Positions 53,036-61,024 of a stretch of 64,000 nt of DNA are shown here, in pieces. A program made the position numbers and the translations under genes. Under the pieces are notes generated by a model. That model saw nothing but the letters and a program-made list of their open reading frames with translations, was not told the origin of the DNA and did no database searches. The stretch is taken from contig DASYUL010000024.1 of NCBI GenBank assembly GCA_036001245.1, positions 1 through 64,000 of the forward strand, in the 5' to 3' direction. How positions within the stretch are numbered: position 1 is the stretch's first letter; every line of letters begins with the position of its first letter. This DNA is from Gp7-AA6 sp036001245. Lineage in GTDB: Bacteria > Acidobacteriota > Thermoanaerobaculia > UBA5066 > Gp7-AA6.

Positions 53036-53350
53036 TCAGGCGCGTCCTTCCCTCTCTCGGATGAAGCGGTCCAAACCGCTTGCGGAGAAGCGCAGAAGGC
53101 GAGACGGAGACTCCTTGTCGCCGAGTTCGACAAAGGGAAGCCTTCGCGAGTGCCGGTAAACCCAATCGACCGGCACGCTGAGGCGTTCTGCGGCCTCCTG
53201 CGCCGTCAGGAGGCGCTCGGCAGGCTCAGGCTCCTTTTCCGTCACGTTCTGCTGTGGAGCGGGCTTCAGGAGCGCCCCGAGCACCTCTCCAAGGGGACGG
53301 CGGAGCAGCTCCGCGATCTCCGGCGGGAGTTCGGCTTGGCGCTCAGGCAT
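53036..53350 (-). CDS. Helix-turn-helix protein, AlpA/excisionase-like
   Basis: 104 residues. C-terminal HTH_17-type domain (LLTAQEAAERLSVPVDWVYRHSRRLPFVELG, then LLRFSASGLDRFIRERE) as in excisionases and AlpA-type activators; the first 40 residues are a helical lead. In phage satellites AlpA-type proteins control excision and expression of the integrase. Start ATG 53350 shares its A with the TGA stop of the gene before it (TGATG). Confidence 0.7.
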   Translation of the reverse strand: MPERQAELPPEIAELLRRPLGEVLGALLKPAPQQNVTEKEPEPAERLLTAQEAAERLSVPVDWVYRHSRRLPFVELGDKESPSRLLRFSASGLDRFIREREGRA

Positions 53351-53595
53351 CAGCCTTCCGTCTTCCGCTGGACGCGCCCGAGGTCGTAGCAGTGTGCGAA
53401 CGCCTTCGGGAGCGTCTCGCTGAGGAGCTGCAGCTTCGCCGCGGTCGCGCCGTCCGACCTGGCCGACAGATCCCAAACGATCAGCCCACAGGCCAGGACC
53501 GAGCGGAGGCTCATGATCTGCTCCGCCGCGATCGCTCCGGCATCCGCAGACGGTCCGCCAGCGGACCCCTTCTTCGCGGCAGTCGTTTTAGCCAT
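53350..53595 (-). CDS. Small Ala/Ser-rich element protein, unknown
   Basis: 81 residues from ATG 53595 (MAKTTAAKKGSAGG), a Lys/Ala-rich N-terminus and a helical end (AKLQLLSETLPKAFAHCYDLGRVQRK). No family recognised. It overlaps the terL stop by a few nucleotides and the HTH gene by one, so it is in the same transcript. An earlier ATG at 53682 would place it inside terL. Confidence 0.5.
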   Translation of the reverse strand: MAKTTAAKKGSAGGPSADAGAIAAEQIMSLRSVLACGLIVWDLSARSDGATAAKLQLLSETLPKAFAHCYDLGRVQRKTEG

Positions 53596-55015
53596 AGATC
53601 CGCCTGCCGGCAGACGATCCGCCGCCGCCGAATCGAAACGGAGCGAACCCGACCGAGACGTGCGACGAGGCGATCGTCGCAAAACTCATGATCGCCGCGT
53701 CGCCGAAGTCCGGCGACTTGCCCGGTCCATCCTCGATTCGAAGCTTTCCGTTCGAGCCGATCTTCTGCTCGTAGGAGCAAATTTGAGCGATTAGCTCCGC
53801 GCGGTTCGGAAGGCTGACCTCTTGGCGTTCGAGCATTCCGGCGAGTCGAGCAGCCGCCTCGGTCTTCGCGTTGACGTAAAGCTCGCGCGACTCGGGAAAC
53901 TCCGGCGACGAGCCTCCCTGAAAGAAGACGACATCGACGGCGCCCGGCATGATCTCCTCGAACCTCTCCTCGACTCGATCCGCGACACCCGCACCCAATC
54001 CGGTCGAATCGACGACGACAGTTCGCGCGCGAGTCTCGCGGGTGAGCCGGACGACCTCGCCCGCCGTCGTCATCAGGTCAGAAGGCGGGAGCGTGATGAC
54101 TCGCTCGATGCGCCCGCCGCGCCTCGCGACGCAGACGGTGCGATCGCCCCCGAGTCTCGCCGGATCGACCGCGAGAATCACCGGACAGCCGGAGACATCG
54201 AGCGGCTTCTCGATCGCAGCTTCGACTTTCGCGCCGTTGAAAAACGGAGTCTCGTTCGCGCTGCCGAACTCGGAAAGCCATTGACTGCGGAAGAGGATCG
54301 AGAACTCGCCGAGTCGTTTCTTCATCTCCTCTGCGCGATCGCGAAGACGCGGCACGTCGTATGCCGTGTAGGAGAACACCGCGTCCCACCGATCACGCTC
54401 AGATGTGAACGCGCGATAGAACCAACCGACGCAGCCTCCGGCCGTTGAGATCGCGAGAATGCGACTGTCCGGGTCAGCGCCCAGACTGCCGAGCGCCGAG
54501 CCGTAGGCATCGTCGTCGATTTGCTTTGCTTCGTCGAGGAGGAGCAGCGTCCCGCCGCTGCCGTGCGCGCCTTCGATCGCCGCCCCGGATTCGGCGGAGA
54601 CCATCAACGCGCGCCAGAGTGGACTCGACGTTCGGATTTCGCTCTCCAGGATTTGCCACGACCCGAAGAGTTTCGAGAGGAGGGACGAGGACCGCCAGAG
54701 ATGTTGCACTTCCCGCCACAAGTGCCCCTGTGCGTGAACCGGCGTGACGATCAGGACGAGGGAGCCCTCGCGGTGGCAGAGCCACCAAAGCGCGGCGATC
54801 GCGGCGAGTCGTGATTTGCCCGAACCGCGCGCGGCCTTCACAGCGACGGAGCGGGTCTCGGCGAGAGCGTGCAACGGTTCCGGCTGGAAGTCCCGAAGCG
54901 GCTCGTTCGGCCAGTTGTCCGCCGCGAACGTGAGCGGGTCGCTCCACCCTTCGAGGAGTTCAACCGCGTCATCGGCATTCGCGCGCAGTGAGGCGAGATC
55001 GCGCGGGAGATCCAA
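53588..55015 (-). CDS. terL: Phage terminase large subunit
   Basis: 475 residues, full length for a TerL. ATPase: Walker A ARGSGKSR (62-69), Walker B LLLLDEA with Asp161-Glu162, and a coupling Thr/Ser motif (ISTAGG) near 190. RNase H-like nuclease: Asp284 (AVDPARLGGD), Asp336 (VVVDSTG) and a last Asp near 447 (PDFGDAA). Both the motor and headful/cos nuclease look intact. It lies in the leftward operon. No TerS is next to it, and no portal gene follows. Confidence 0.9.
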   Translation of the reverse strand: MDLPRDLASLRANADDAVELLEGWSDPLTFAADNWPNEPLRDFQPEPLHALAETRSVAVKAARGSGKSRLAAIAALWWLCHREGSLVLIVTPVHAQGHLWREVQHLWRSSSLLSKLFGSWQILESEIRTSSPLWRALMVSAESGAAIEGAHGSGGTLLLLDEAKQIDDDAYGSALGSLGADPDSRILAISTAGGCVGWFYRAFTSERDRWDAVFSYTAYDVPRLRDRAEEMKKRLGEFSILFRSQWLSEFGSANETPFFNGAKVEAAIEKPLDVSGCPVILAVDPARLGGDRTVCVARRGGRIERVITLPPSDLMTTAGEVVRLTRETRARTVVVDSTGLGAGVADRVEERFEEIMPGAVDVVFFQGGSSPEFPESRELYVNAKTEAAARLAGMLERQEVSLPNRAELIAQICSYEQKIGSNGKLRIEDGPGKSPDFGDAAIMSFATIASSHVSVGFAPFRFGGGGSSAGRRIYG

Positions 55016-55041
55016 CGCTTAACCTCTCACCTCAGAAAAAG

Positions 55042-55135
55042 ACTCGGCGGAGAAGAGAGAGAAGGGGCTGAACTCGTCTCCGCCGAGTTGCCGGGAGAAA
55101 ACCCCGGCGCCGGGTGAAATTGGCGAAACCCCGGC
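55042..55135. other. Hairpin cluster upstream of terL
   Basis: Between the 87-aa gene and terL: a perfect 12-bp inverted repeat ACTCGGCGGAGA/TCTCCGCCGAGT (55042-55053, 55077-55088), then two successive GCCGGG/CCCGGC hairpins (55090-55108 and 55109-55135). No T-run, so not a simple terminator. It could be a packaging (cos/pac) site or an RNA control element. Confidence 0.5.
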
Positions 55136-55140
55136 AAAAG

Positions 55141-55404
55141 TCACTCTGAGGGAACCCCACACTCTGCCTCGGACCAGCTCGTCCAGCGCGCCTCCCTGCC
55201 CGCCTCCTCGCTCGACGAGAAGACGAACTCGACCTCGCGCCTCATCTCGCCGACGATCCGGTCGAACAGCTCGGCCCCATCGGGCCGCTCCACCGAGATC
55301 GAGCGCAGCGTCTCTGCGAGCGTTGAAAGCTCGTCGCACATTTGCAAGACGAGAAACCTCGTCCGTCTCCAATCACCTGGACCCTCGTGATCGAGCAACA
55401 TCAT
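55141..55404 (-). CDS. Small helical element protein, unknown
   Basis: 87 residues from ATG 55404 (MMLLDHEGPGDWRRTRFLVLQMCDELSTLAETLRS), mostly helix, with an acidic end. Translation matches the coupling of neighbours better than the alternative frame 55019-55372. No family recognised. Same transcript as terL. Confidence 0.55.
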   Translation of the reverse strand: MMLLDHEGPGDWRRTRFLVLQMCDELSTLAETLRSISVERPDGAELFDRIVGEMRREVEFVFSSSEEAGREARWTSWSEAECGVPSE

Positions 55405-55428
55405 TTCGTCTCTCCCTTTGATTTACGT

Positions 55429-55815
55429 TCAGCGCTTCCGTGGATCGGAATCCAGCATTTCCTTTTCGAGACGCGCCGACTTGTCGAGCAACCGCTCGGT
55501 GACGCTCACCCGCCCGGCGCGAGAGCGGTCGGCCTCGTACTGGCTTTGTGTCGGAATCCCCTCGCCGCCTCCGGCGCGCGCCTCCGCCATCTCCGCGAGG
55601 TGCGCCTCCTTGCGATCGAGCCGGGCGATCTCTGAGGCTGCCCGATGAGCGGCCGGACTCAGGCTCTCGAAGCGTGCTTGAGAGTCGAGCGCCGCCCGCA
55701 GCTCGTCGCCGTACTCTTGGCGCAGAGTCTCGCGCCTGGCCTGCTCTTCGGGGGAAAGAAACTGCGCCGACGACGGCTCCTGAAACTCTTTCGCGATCCT
55801 GTCTCGAAGGCGCAT
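55429..55815 (-). CDS. Charged coiled-coil element protein, unknown
   Basis: 128 residues, Glu/Arg/Ala-rich, probably a long helix with coiled-coil (ARRETLRQEYGDELRAALDSQARFESLSPAAHRAASEIARLDRKEAHLAEMAEA). No family recognised. Lies 3 nt after the scaffold-like gene, so translationally linked. Confidence 0.55.
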   Translation of the reverse strand: MRLRDRIAKEFQEPSSAQFLSPEEQARRETLRQEYGDELRAALDSQARFESLSPAAHRAASEIARLDRKEAHLAEMAEARAGGGEGIPTQSQYEADRSRAGRVSVTERLLDKSARLEKEMLDSDPRKR

Positions 55816-55818
55816 CGT

Positions 55819-56541
55819 CTAGCCCCGCGACCGCGCGAGGCGCTCGAACATCGCGCGCTTCTGTTCGGGCGTCATCGCGTCATAGGCACGCTGCGACGTG
55901 AGCGCGGCGACGGCCTCCGAGTCCGATTGTCGGGTCGTGAGGCGGATTTCTTTCGGTGTCGCGCCGCCGCTTCCCGCGCTGCCGCGGCTGCGAACGAGTT
56001 CCGCCGGGAGGATCTCGGCGAGTTCCTTCGTGCTCCCATCCTCGTCGCGGAAGACGAGCGAGCCCGCTTCGAGTCGAGCGTGCGGCGTTAGCATCCTGAG
56101 AACGGTGCGCGGCTTGTCGGTGTCGAGACGCGCGTCTAGCAGGGCGGCGGCGACGGCCGCGGTGCGCTCGGCCTCTTCGAGCCGACGGTAGAGCTGGCCG
56201 TCGCTGGCAGCCGGCTTCTCCGCTTCCATGATGCGGTCCTCGGCCCCGGCGAGCTTCTGATGTGCAGCCGCCGCGAGGTCGGCCTGCTCGTCTTCGTGCG
56301 AGAGGAATTCGTCGATTGGAACGCCGAGCCTCTTGGCTACAGCGTCGAGTTTCTCCTCGGCCGCCCGTGCTCTGGCGCGGACGCCTTGAATCTCAGGCAC
56401 CCATTTCTTTTTCTGCTTCTCCAGCGCGGCGTTCGCCTCCTGTGACTCCTCGTACAGGTCGCGGAGACGTTGCCATTCCGTGACCGAGAGGATGGGCTCT
56501 TCAGGCGGAGGGAGAATTGGATCTCGGACTTCTTCTTCCAT
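55819..56541 (-). CDS. Coiled-coil protein, possibly a scaffold-like protein
   Basis: 240 residues. N-terminal acidic segment, then long coiled coil (about 25-140), a beta-like middle (TVLRMLTPHARLEAGSLVFRDEDGSTKELAEILPAELVR) and a C-terminal segment ending TPEQKRAMFERLARSR. Such acid-coil-basic-end proteins next to terL are often capsid scaffolds or size-redirecting factors, but no sequence motif proves it here. It overlaps none of its neighbours but is 2 nt from the preceding gene. Confidence 0.5.
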   Translation of the reverse strand: MEEEVRDPILPPPEEPILSVTEWQRLRDLYEESQEANAALEKQKKKWVPEIQGVRARARAAEEKLDAVAKRLGVPIDEFLSHEDEQADLAAAAHQKLAGAEDRIMEAEKPAASDGQLYRRLEEAERTAAVAAALLDARLDTDKPRTVLRMLTPHARLEAGSLVFRDEDGSTKELAEILPAELVRSRGSAGSGGATPKEIRLTTRQSDSEAVAALTSQRAYDAMTPEQKRAMFERLARSRG

Positions 56542-56543
56542 CG

Positions 56544-57038
56544 TCAGGGTTCTCCTTCTTTTCTAGGCGCGCCCTTCCGATTCGCGAGTTCCGCTTTCAG
56601 TCGGAGGTACTCCGCGCGGAGACCCTCGAAGGTCTTCTCCAGAGAGTCGATGCGTGCGTTCTTCTCCCGAACGAGAGCGAGCAGGCCGTCCACCGTCTCC
56701 CGATACCTTTTGACCAGTCCGAACAGCGAATCGTTCACAGACTGTGCGTCGCCGCGCTCCTGACGATCGCGCAGCATGTCCTCTTCCAGGATGTTGATCT
56801 CGCTGACAGCCACCGTCTCGCCCTTCTGAATCTTCTTCGCGATCCGCTCCGCATCACGCTTCAGACGGCGACGCTCTTCGGCCCGCTCGACGGCAGCGGC
56901 CACCACCCCGTCTAGGTAGGTGGATCGGTTCTCGCGTTTCGCGCGAGCGGCTGCATCAACCCTTCGCGGAAGACTGGGGTCCTTCGACCTAAAGCCGATA
57001 ACCTCCGAAGACGTCGGTGTGCTGGCTTTTGGTGGCAT
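56544..57038 (-). CDS. Putative DNA-binding coiled-coil protein, first gene of the leftward operon
   Basis: 164 residues from ATG 57038 (MPPKASTPTSSEVIGF), with AGGAGAAGGC as Shine-Dalgarno. Residues about 20-50 (DPSLPRRVDAAARAKRENRSTYLDGVVAAAVERAEE) look like a ribbon-helix-helix unit; the rest is a long coiled coil. As the first gene of the leftward operon it could be its regulator or part of the packaging complex. The longer frame to 57101 is not needed. Confidence 0.6.
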   Translation of the reverse strand: MPPKASTPTSSEVIGFRSKDPSLPRRVDAAARAKRENRSTYLDGVVAAAVERAEERRRLKRDAERIAKKIQKGETVAVSEINILEEDMLRDRQERGDAQSVNDSLFGLVKRYRETVDGLLALVREKNARIDSLEKTFEGLRAEYLRLKAELANRKGAPRKEGEP

Positions 57039-57059
57039 TCTTGCCTTCTCCTTGTTAAC

Positions 57060-57089
57060 TACTGTAAACTGATGCCCACGAGATGTCAA
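57060..57089. promoter_or_regulatory. Divergent control region with a strong leftward promoter
   Basis: On the minus strand: -35 TTGACA (57089-57084), 17-bp spacer, -10 TACAGT (57066-57061), 22 nt before the ATG at 57038. The -35 falls in the first codons of the rightward gene, and TACTGTAA (57060-57067) overlaps the -10. This is the only divergent point of the element, so it probably acts as the switch between the leftward and rightward operons. Confidence 0.7.
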
Positions 57090-57295
57090 GGCATCCCCCA
57101 ATCGTCGCGCACGTCACGATCTGCGTCGGTCCCAACGGGGTGGTGCAGTTCTGGCCGGAGGGGGACCCCCGGAGGATCGCGGAGGCGCTCAGGCTAGCGG
57201 TGAAGGTCTTCGTCGAAGACCCCCACGCGATCGAGCACGCCGCCGGGCTCTGCATCGAGCACGGGGAGGTGAGAGAAGCGCTGGATGTCAACTGA
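57083..57295 (+). CDS. Small element protein, unknown
   Basis: 70 residues (MSRHPPIVAHVTICVGPNGVVQF...). One short beta/hydrophobic segment, then helices (RIAEALRLAVKVFVEDPHAIEHAAGLC). No family recognised. It overlaps the primase gene by 11 nt, so it is the first gene of the rightward replication operon. Confidence 0.6.
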   Translation: MSRHPPIVAHVTICVGPNGVVQFWPEGDPRRIAEALRLAVKVFVEDPHAIEHAAGLCIEHGEVREALDVN

Positions 57296-59297
57296 ACTCC
57301 AGCATCCCCGTCCCGGAGATGATGAGATCGCCCGTCTCGAACGCGAGGCGATCGAGAACGAGCCGCCGTCCGCACTCCCGGTGCAGCCTGACGAGATCCC
57401 GGAAGAGTTGCGCCTGCTCCCGAATTGGGTGCTGTGGAAGTCGGTGCAGCGTGAGGGGAAATGGACGAAGCCTCCGTTTACACTCGCGGGCACGCACGCG
57501 AGTTCTACTGACCCGAACACCTGGACGACGTTCGAGACGGTCATCGCGAAACTCTCGGATGGACCGTTCGGGGAGTCCGCGAACGGATTCGCCGGAATCT
57601 CTTTCGCTCTCACTAGGGAGTCAGGTCTTGTCGGTTTCGACCTGGACCACTGCCGCGATCCGCGAACTGGAGAGGTCGAATCGTGGGCGATCGACATCGT
57701 GGCGGAGATCAACTCCTACACCGAGGTTTCACCCTCCGCCAAGGGACTTCGGATCATCGCGTTCGGAACCATTCCCGGAGCGCGGCGACGTAACGGACCG
57801 ATCGAGATTTACGACTCGGGCCGGTTTCTGACGTTCACCGGCCATCATGTTTCGGGAACGCCGAAACAAGTCTGTCAGCGTGACGCCGAGATCGCGGCCG
57901 TCTGCGAGCGCGTCTTCGCACCGCCGCCCGCCGAGCCGAAACCCGAGAACTCCCGAACGGAGAGCGCGCCACTGATACAGCCGGGCAACGGCAACTCGAA
58001 GTTCGATCGACTCATCGCGGGAAAATGGGAAGGACTCTACCCGTCGCAGTCGGAGGCGGACCTCGCGCTCGTGGCCATGCTCGCGAAGACGAGCCGTGAC
58101 GCCGCGACTCTGGATCGGTTATTCAGAGCGTCGGCGCTCTACCGTGCGAAGTGGGACGAGCGGCACGGCGCGCAGACCTACGGTCAGGCGACGATCGCGA
58201 AGGCGCTCGTGTCAGAGGGCCGGCTCGGGCCTCTACTCTCGCGGTCGCTAGACGACCTTGCTCGCAATCCGCCGCCGCCGATTCGGTTCGTCGTCGAAAA
58301 CCTGCTCCCCGAGGCGGTTCTCGCGCTTCTCTTCGGGAAGGCGTTCGGCGGAAAATCTATCCTCAGCCTTCAGTTCGGCTTGCACGGTGCCGCCGCGCTG
58401 GACTTTCTGAAGACCTTCCGGTTTCCCCGGCCGCTTCGCGCCCTCTACGTTGACGAAGAGATGGGACTGCCCCTTCTTCTCTCTCGCATCGACAAGATGA
58501 AATCAGGCCGTCCCGAGTTTCGCGATCCCGACGTGCTCAAACGTTTCCGCGTCGTCTCTCGCGCCGGACTGCGACTCGACGAGAAGAAGAAGCTCGACGC
58601 GCTTAGGCGAGAGATAGGCGAGTTCCCCGGAGGGCCGCCCGACCTGACGTTCGCAGACACGCTTCGGCGGCTGCACCGGGCGGAGGAGAAGGACTCCGGC
58701 GAGATGGCGCGGGTCATGGAGACTGGCGTCTTGATCGCCGAGGAGTTTCGGACCGTCTTCGTCGCGATCCACCATTCGAAGAAAGGTCCAAACGACGAAG
58801 AGAGCGACTGGCGCGAGGCCGCACGCGGCTCCGGGGATCTCGTGGCGGCCTCTCAGACCGTCATCGGCTTGTGGAAGTCCGCCGAGCTGCTCTTCTCGAT
58901 GCGCGCCGACACGAAGGCGGCCGGCGAGATCCAGCCGTTCCCGCTGCTGCTCGATGGCGGGACGCTCCTCTACTCCCGGCAGAGCGAGGAGGAGCGCCTT
59001 GCGGCGAAGGAGAAGCAACAGACGGACGCGCTCGCTCAGGCGAAGGCGGAGGTCCATAAGCTCTTGTGGAAGTTGAAGGAGCGTGGCGACGAGAACTATC
59101 CGCCCTCGAAGACCTTCATCAAAGAAAACGCCGGGGTCAATGCTTCGACCGCAAGACGAGCCGTCGATGAGCTGGTCCGGGACGGTGAGCTGGTCGAGGC
59201 CGAGCGAACCGGGCGCGGCGGCGGGTCCGTCTACTGCTACCCGGGAGACGACCCTCAAACCCGGTCCGAGAACCCGGTCCCGAGTGAAGAAGAATGA
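57285..59297 (+). CDS. PrimPol/RepA-like helicase fusion with C-terminal winged helix
   Basis: 670 residues. The N-terminal part (about 40-210) resembles the NrS-1-type/phage primase-polymerase (PNWVLWKSV, LVGFDLDHC and INSYTEVSPSAKGLRIIAFG). A helical link follows, then a RecA-like AAA_25/RepA helicase (about 335-560): Walker A GKAFGGKS, ALYVDEEMG, the TFADTL segment and IHHSKKG. The end (about 605-655) is a winged-helix DNA-binding part (STARRAVDELVRDGELVEAER). It is the likely replication initiator of the element, unwinding and priming at the adjoining repeats. Overlaps the 70-aa gene. Confidence 0.85.
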   Translation: MSTELQHPRPGDDEIARLEREAIENEPPSALPVQPDEIPEELRLLPNWVLWKSVQREGKWTKPPFTLAGTHASSTDPNTWTTFETVIAKLSDGPFGESANGFAGISFALTRESGLVGFDLDHCRDPRTGEVESWAIDIVAEINSYTEVSPSAKGLRIIAFGTIPGARRRNGPIEIYDSGRFLTFTGHHVSGTPKQVCQRDAEIAAVCERVFAPPPAEPKPENSRTESAPLIQPGNGNSKFDRLIAGKWEGLYPSQSEADLALVAMLAKTSRDAATLDRLFRASALYRAKWDERHGAQTYGQATIAKALVSEGRLGPLLSRSLDDLARNPPPPIRFVVENLLPEAVLALLFGKAFGGKSILSLQFGLHGAAALDFLKTFRFPRPLRALYVDEEMGLPLLLSRIDKMKSGRPEFRDPDVLKRFRVVSRAGLRLDEKKKLDALRREIGEFPGGPPDLTFADTLRRLHRAEEKDSGEMARVMETGVLIAEEFRTVFVAIHHSKKGPNDEESDWREAARGSGDLVAASQTVIGLWKSAELLFSMRADTKAAGEIQPFPLLLDGGTLLYSRQSEEERLAAKEKQQTDALAQAKAEVHKLLWKLKERGDENYPPSKTFIKENAGVNASTARRAVDELVRDGELVEAERTGRGGGSVYCYPGDDPQTRSENPVPSEEE

Positions 59298-59445
59298 AAC
59301 CCCGTCTCGACGGCCTTGAACCCGGTCCGAATAACTCGGTCCCCCTAAGACGGGGGACCGGGACCGAGTTGTTCGACCGAGGCGGTTCAAACCCCGTCCC
59401 GGACCGGGTTCGGACCGAGTTAGACCGGGTTCGGGAAATGGCGGC
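59256..59445. other. Iteron-like repeats, candidate replication origin
   Basis: AACCCGGTCCGAG at 59258, AACCCGGTCCCGAG at 59271, AACCCGGTCCGA at about 59320, with AACTCGGTCCC next to it; then the inverted forms GGACCGAGTT, GGACCGGGTT (several, to 59440). A strong hairpin AACTCGGTCCC/GGGACCGAGTT (or GGTCCCCC/GGGGGACC) lies at about 59335-59375. The pattern begins in the primase-helicase 3' end and fills the gap to the next gene. Confidence 0.65.
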
Positions 59446-59453
59446 TTGAAGCG

Positions 59454-59906
59454 ATGCCGAAGAGCTGCTCGATCTGCCGTCATCCTGACCGGGAAGCAAT
59501 CGAGACGGCGATCCTCTCAGGCGAGCCGATTCGCTCCGTGGCGAGCCGATACGAGCCGTCCCGTGCCGCGTTCCAACGGCACGCGGCCGGGTGCCTCAGG
59601 GAGAAGATAGCGGTCGCTCGCGCTCGGAACGGGATCTCCGCCGAGTCGCTCTGGAGTCGCGTTCTCTCCCTTCAGCAGGAGGTCGAGACCGTCCTGGCGG
59701 AAGCTCGACGGACGAAGAATCATTCGCTCACGCTGAGTGCCATCGCACGAGCCGAGAAGCTGATAGCACTCCAAGGGGCGATTCTCTCGTCTGCGCGAGG
59801 ATCATCGGAAGCTCGTGACGATCACGTGGAGCAGGCGCTCGCGGAGCTTCGACGGCGGCGGGAAGCACGCCGGGCGATCGAGACGAAGGCGCTCCCGTCG
59901 GTATAG
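59454..59906 (+). CDS. Zinc-finger HTH protein, possibly TerS-like
   Basis: 150 residues. N-terminal CSICRHPDREAIETAILSGEPIRSVASRYEPSRAAFQRHAAGCL motif (Cys-x2-Cys and His-x3-Cys, around an HTH), then an alpha-helical middle and end (VLSLQQEVETVLAEARRTKNHSLTLSAIARAEKLIALQGA). Such Cys/His-HTH proteins are common near phage terminases and may be DNA-recognition subunits; this one is apart from terL. It follows the ori-like repeats by 9 nt. Confidence 0.6.
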   Translation: MPKSCSICRHPDREAIETAILSGEPIRSVASRYEPSRAAFQRHAAGCLREKIAVARARNGISAESLWSRVLSLQQEVETVLAEARRTKNHSLTLSAIARAEKLIALQGAILSSARGSSEARDDHVEQALAELRRRREARRAIETKALPSV

Positions 59907-59920
59907 GCTCTTCGCCTGGG

Positions 59921-60196
59921 ATGCCGAGGAAGGGCCGGACAAAGGACTGGGTAGATGTTGAAACCCTGCAAATCCTCTCCCGGCATCTCACCGGAGATGT
60001 TCCAGTTATCGCGACGTTCTGGGTTATCCGATTGGTGCTGAAGGCTTTTCTTGAAGAGGGTTGGCTCCTGCGCTTTTTGCTGGCAATCGACACGTTTCTG
60101 ATCCTCGTGATGGTTCTGTTCCTCGTGTATAAGTTGCTGCGCGACCTTTGGAGGGCTGGCGTTGGGCCGGGTAAAACTAGACTTCTCGTGGCTTGA
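59921..60196 (+). CDS. Membrane protein of unknown function
   Basis: 91 residues. Hydrophilic start, then one or two hydrophobic segments (about 28-46 and 48-70: FLLAIDTFLILVMVLFLVYKLL). AT-richer than the neighbours. First of three cargo-like genes near attR; overlaps the next by 35 nt. Confidence 0.6.
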   Translation: MPRKGRTKDWVDVETLQILSRHLTGDVPVIATFWVIRLVLKAFLEEGWLLRFLLAIDTFLILVMVLFLVYKLLRDLWRAGVGPGKTRLLVA

Positions 60197-60560
60197 GCCG
60201 GGCGCGATGATCCGCCGCTACTTCAGCGCGGCCGCGGGTGCTTTGCCGGTGGCCTGCCTCTACGGGGCGATCAGAGCGTCGGGCTATGAAGGTGGATGGG
60301 TGTTGCCGGTCGGTCTCGTCTTCGGTCTTCTCGGCGCAGAAATCGGATGGAGGTTGTCCGAGAGAAGGCTTCTCAGTGTTCAAGTAGCTCGAAGAGGAGA
60401 GGTTGCGCAGGCGACCCTGAAGCCATCAGGTAGCGCGGCGGTCATCACGCTGCTGTCTCCGGTCAGTCGCGCCGACGTCATGCTCGTGACTTTCCCCGAT
60501 AAGGTTACGGCGATCGCTCCGGCGGCGGAGTACCACGACCTTCGCGAACTTGTAGGCTAA
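60162..60560 (+). CDS. Membrane protein of unknown function, TTG start
   Basis: 132 residues. Two hydrophobic segments (about 22-36 and 47-62). I choose TTG 60162, which has GGAGG 7 nt upstream; the ATG at 60207 has no Shine-Dalgarno. Conserved domain not recognised. Overlaps the 91-aa gene by 35 nt, a tight coupling. Confidence 0.55.
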   Translation: MGRVKLDFSWLEPGAMIRRYFSAAAGALPVACLYGAIRASGYEGGWVLPVGLVFGLLGAEIGWRLSERRLLSVQVARRGEVAQATLKPSGSAAVITLLSPVSRADVMLVTFPDKVTAIAPAAEYHDLRELVG

Positions 60561-60574
60561 GGAGAAGAGAGCGT

Positions 60575-60994
60575 TTGGCCCGCATCACGGTGAAGCACTG
60601 CCTCATCTGCGAAGACAGTCGTCGTGAGCCGAACTCAAAGGTAACCCTGCTCGGCTTCTACGGGGTAGCTCCAGACGTCACAATCTTGGTCTTCGCCTTC
60701 GGTCGGCCAATCCCGCGGCTGGAGTTCTTCGTAATCGGCGAGGTGGACGCGACAGGCGAGGTCCCATTCACTCCTGAGATCCGAGACGAGACCGGCCGGG
60801 TGATCGCAGGGTTCCCAGAGTCCGCCAAGGTCCCTGTCACTGCAGCAGGAGAAATCCAGCTCGGCGTGGTGTTCCAAAATATTGTTTTTCAGGAACCGGG
60901 GACGTATACGTTCTGGCTTGGCTCGGAGGGCGCTAGCGTGTACGAGACCGTATTCCGACTTGCGCATCCGCCGCCCGGCGTAACTCCTACCTAG
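60575..60994 (+). CDS. DUF6941-like protein
   Basis: 139 residues (MARITVKHCLICEDSRREPNSKVTLLGFYG...), a beta-sandwich-like fold related to small proteins sometimes called DUF6941; function unknown. Start TTG 60575 with GGAG about 10 nt upstream. Last gene before attR; probably cargo and not needed for mobility. Confidence 0.6.
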   Translation: MARITVKHCLICEDSRREPNSKVTLLGFYGVAPDVTILVFAFGRPIPRLEFFVIGEVDATGEVPFTPEIRDETGRVIAGFPESAKVPVTAAGEIQLGVVFQNIVFQEPGTYTFWLGSEGASVYETVFRLAHPPPGVTPT

Positions 60995-61024
60995 ACCTAA
61001 CCCGACCCCCTCTCGCGCGCCCGC

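Noticed and set aside
55019..55372. ORF of 117 aa before terL
   Set aside because: Low-complexity Arg/Gly/Ser translation that overlaps the better 87-aa gene in another frame.
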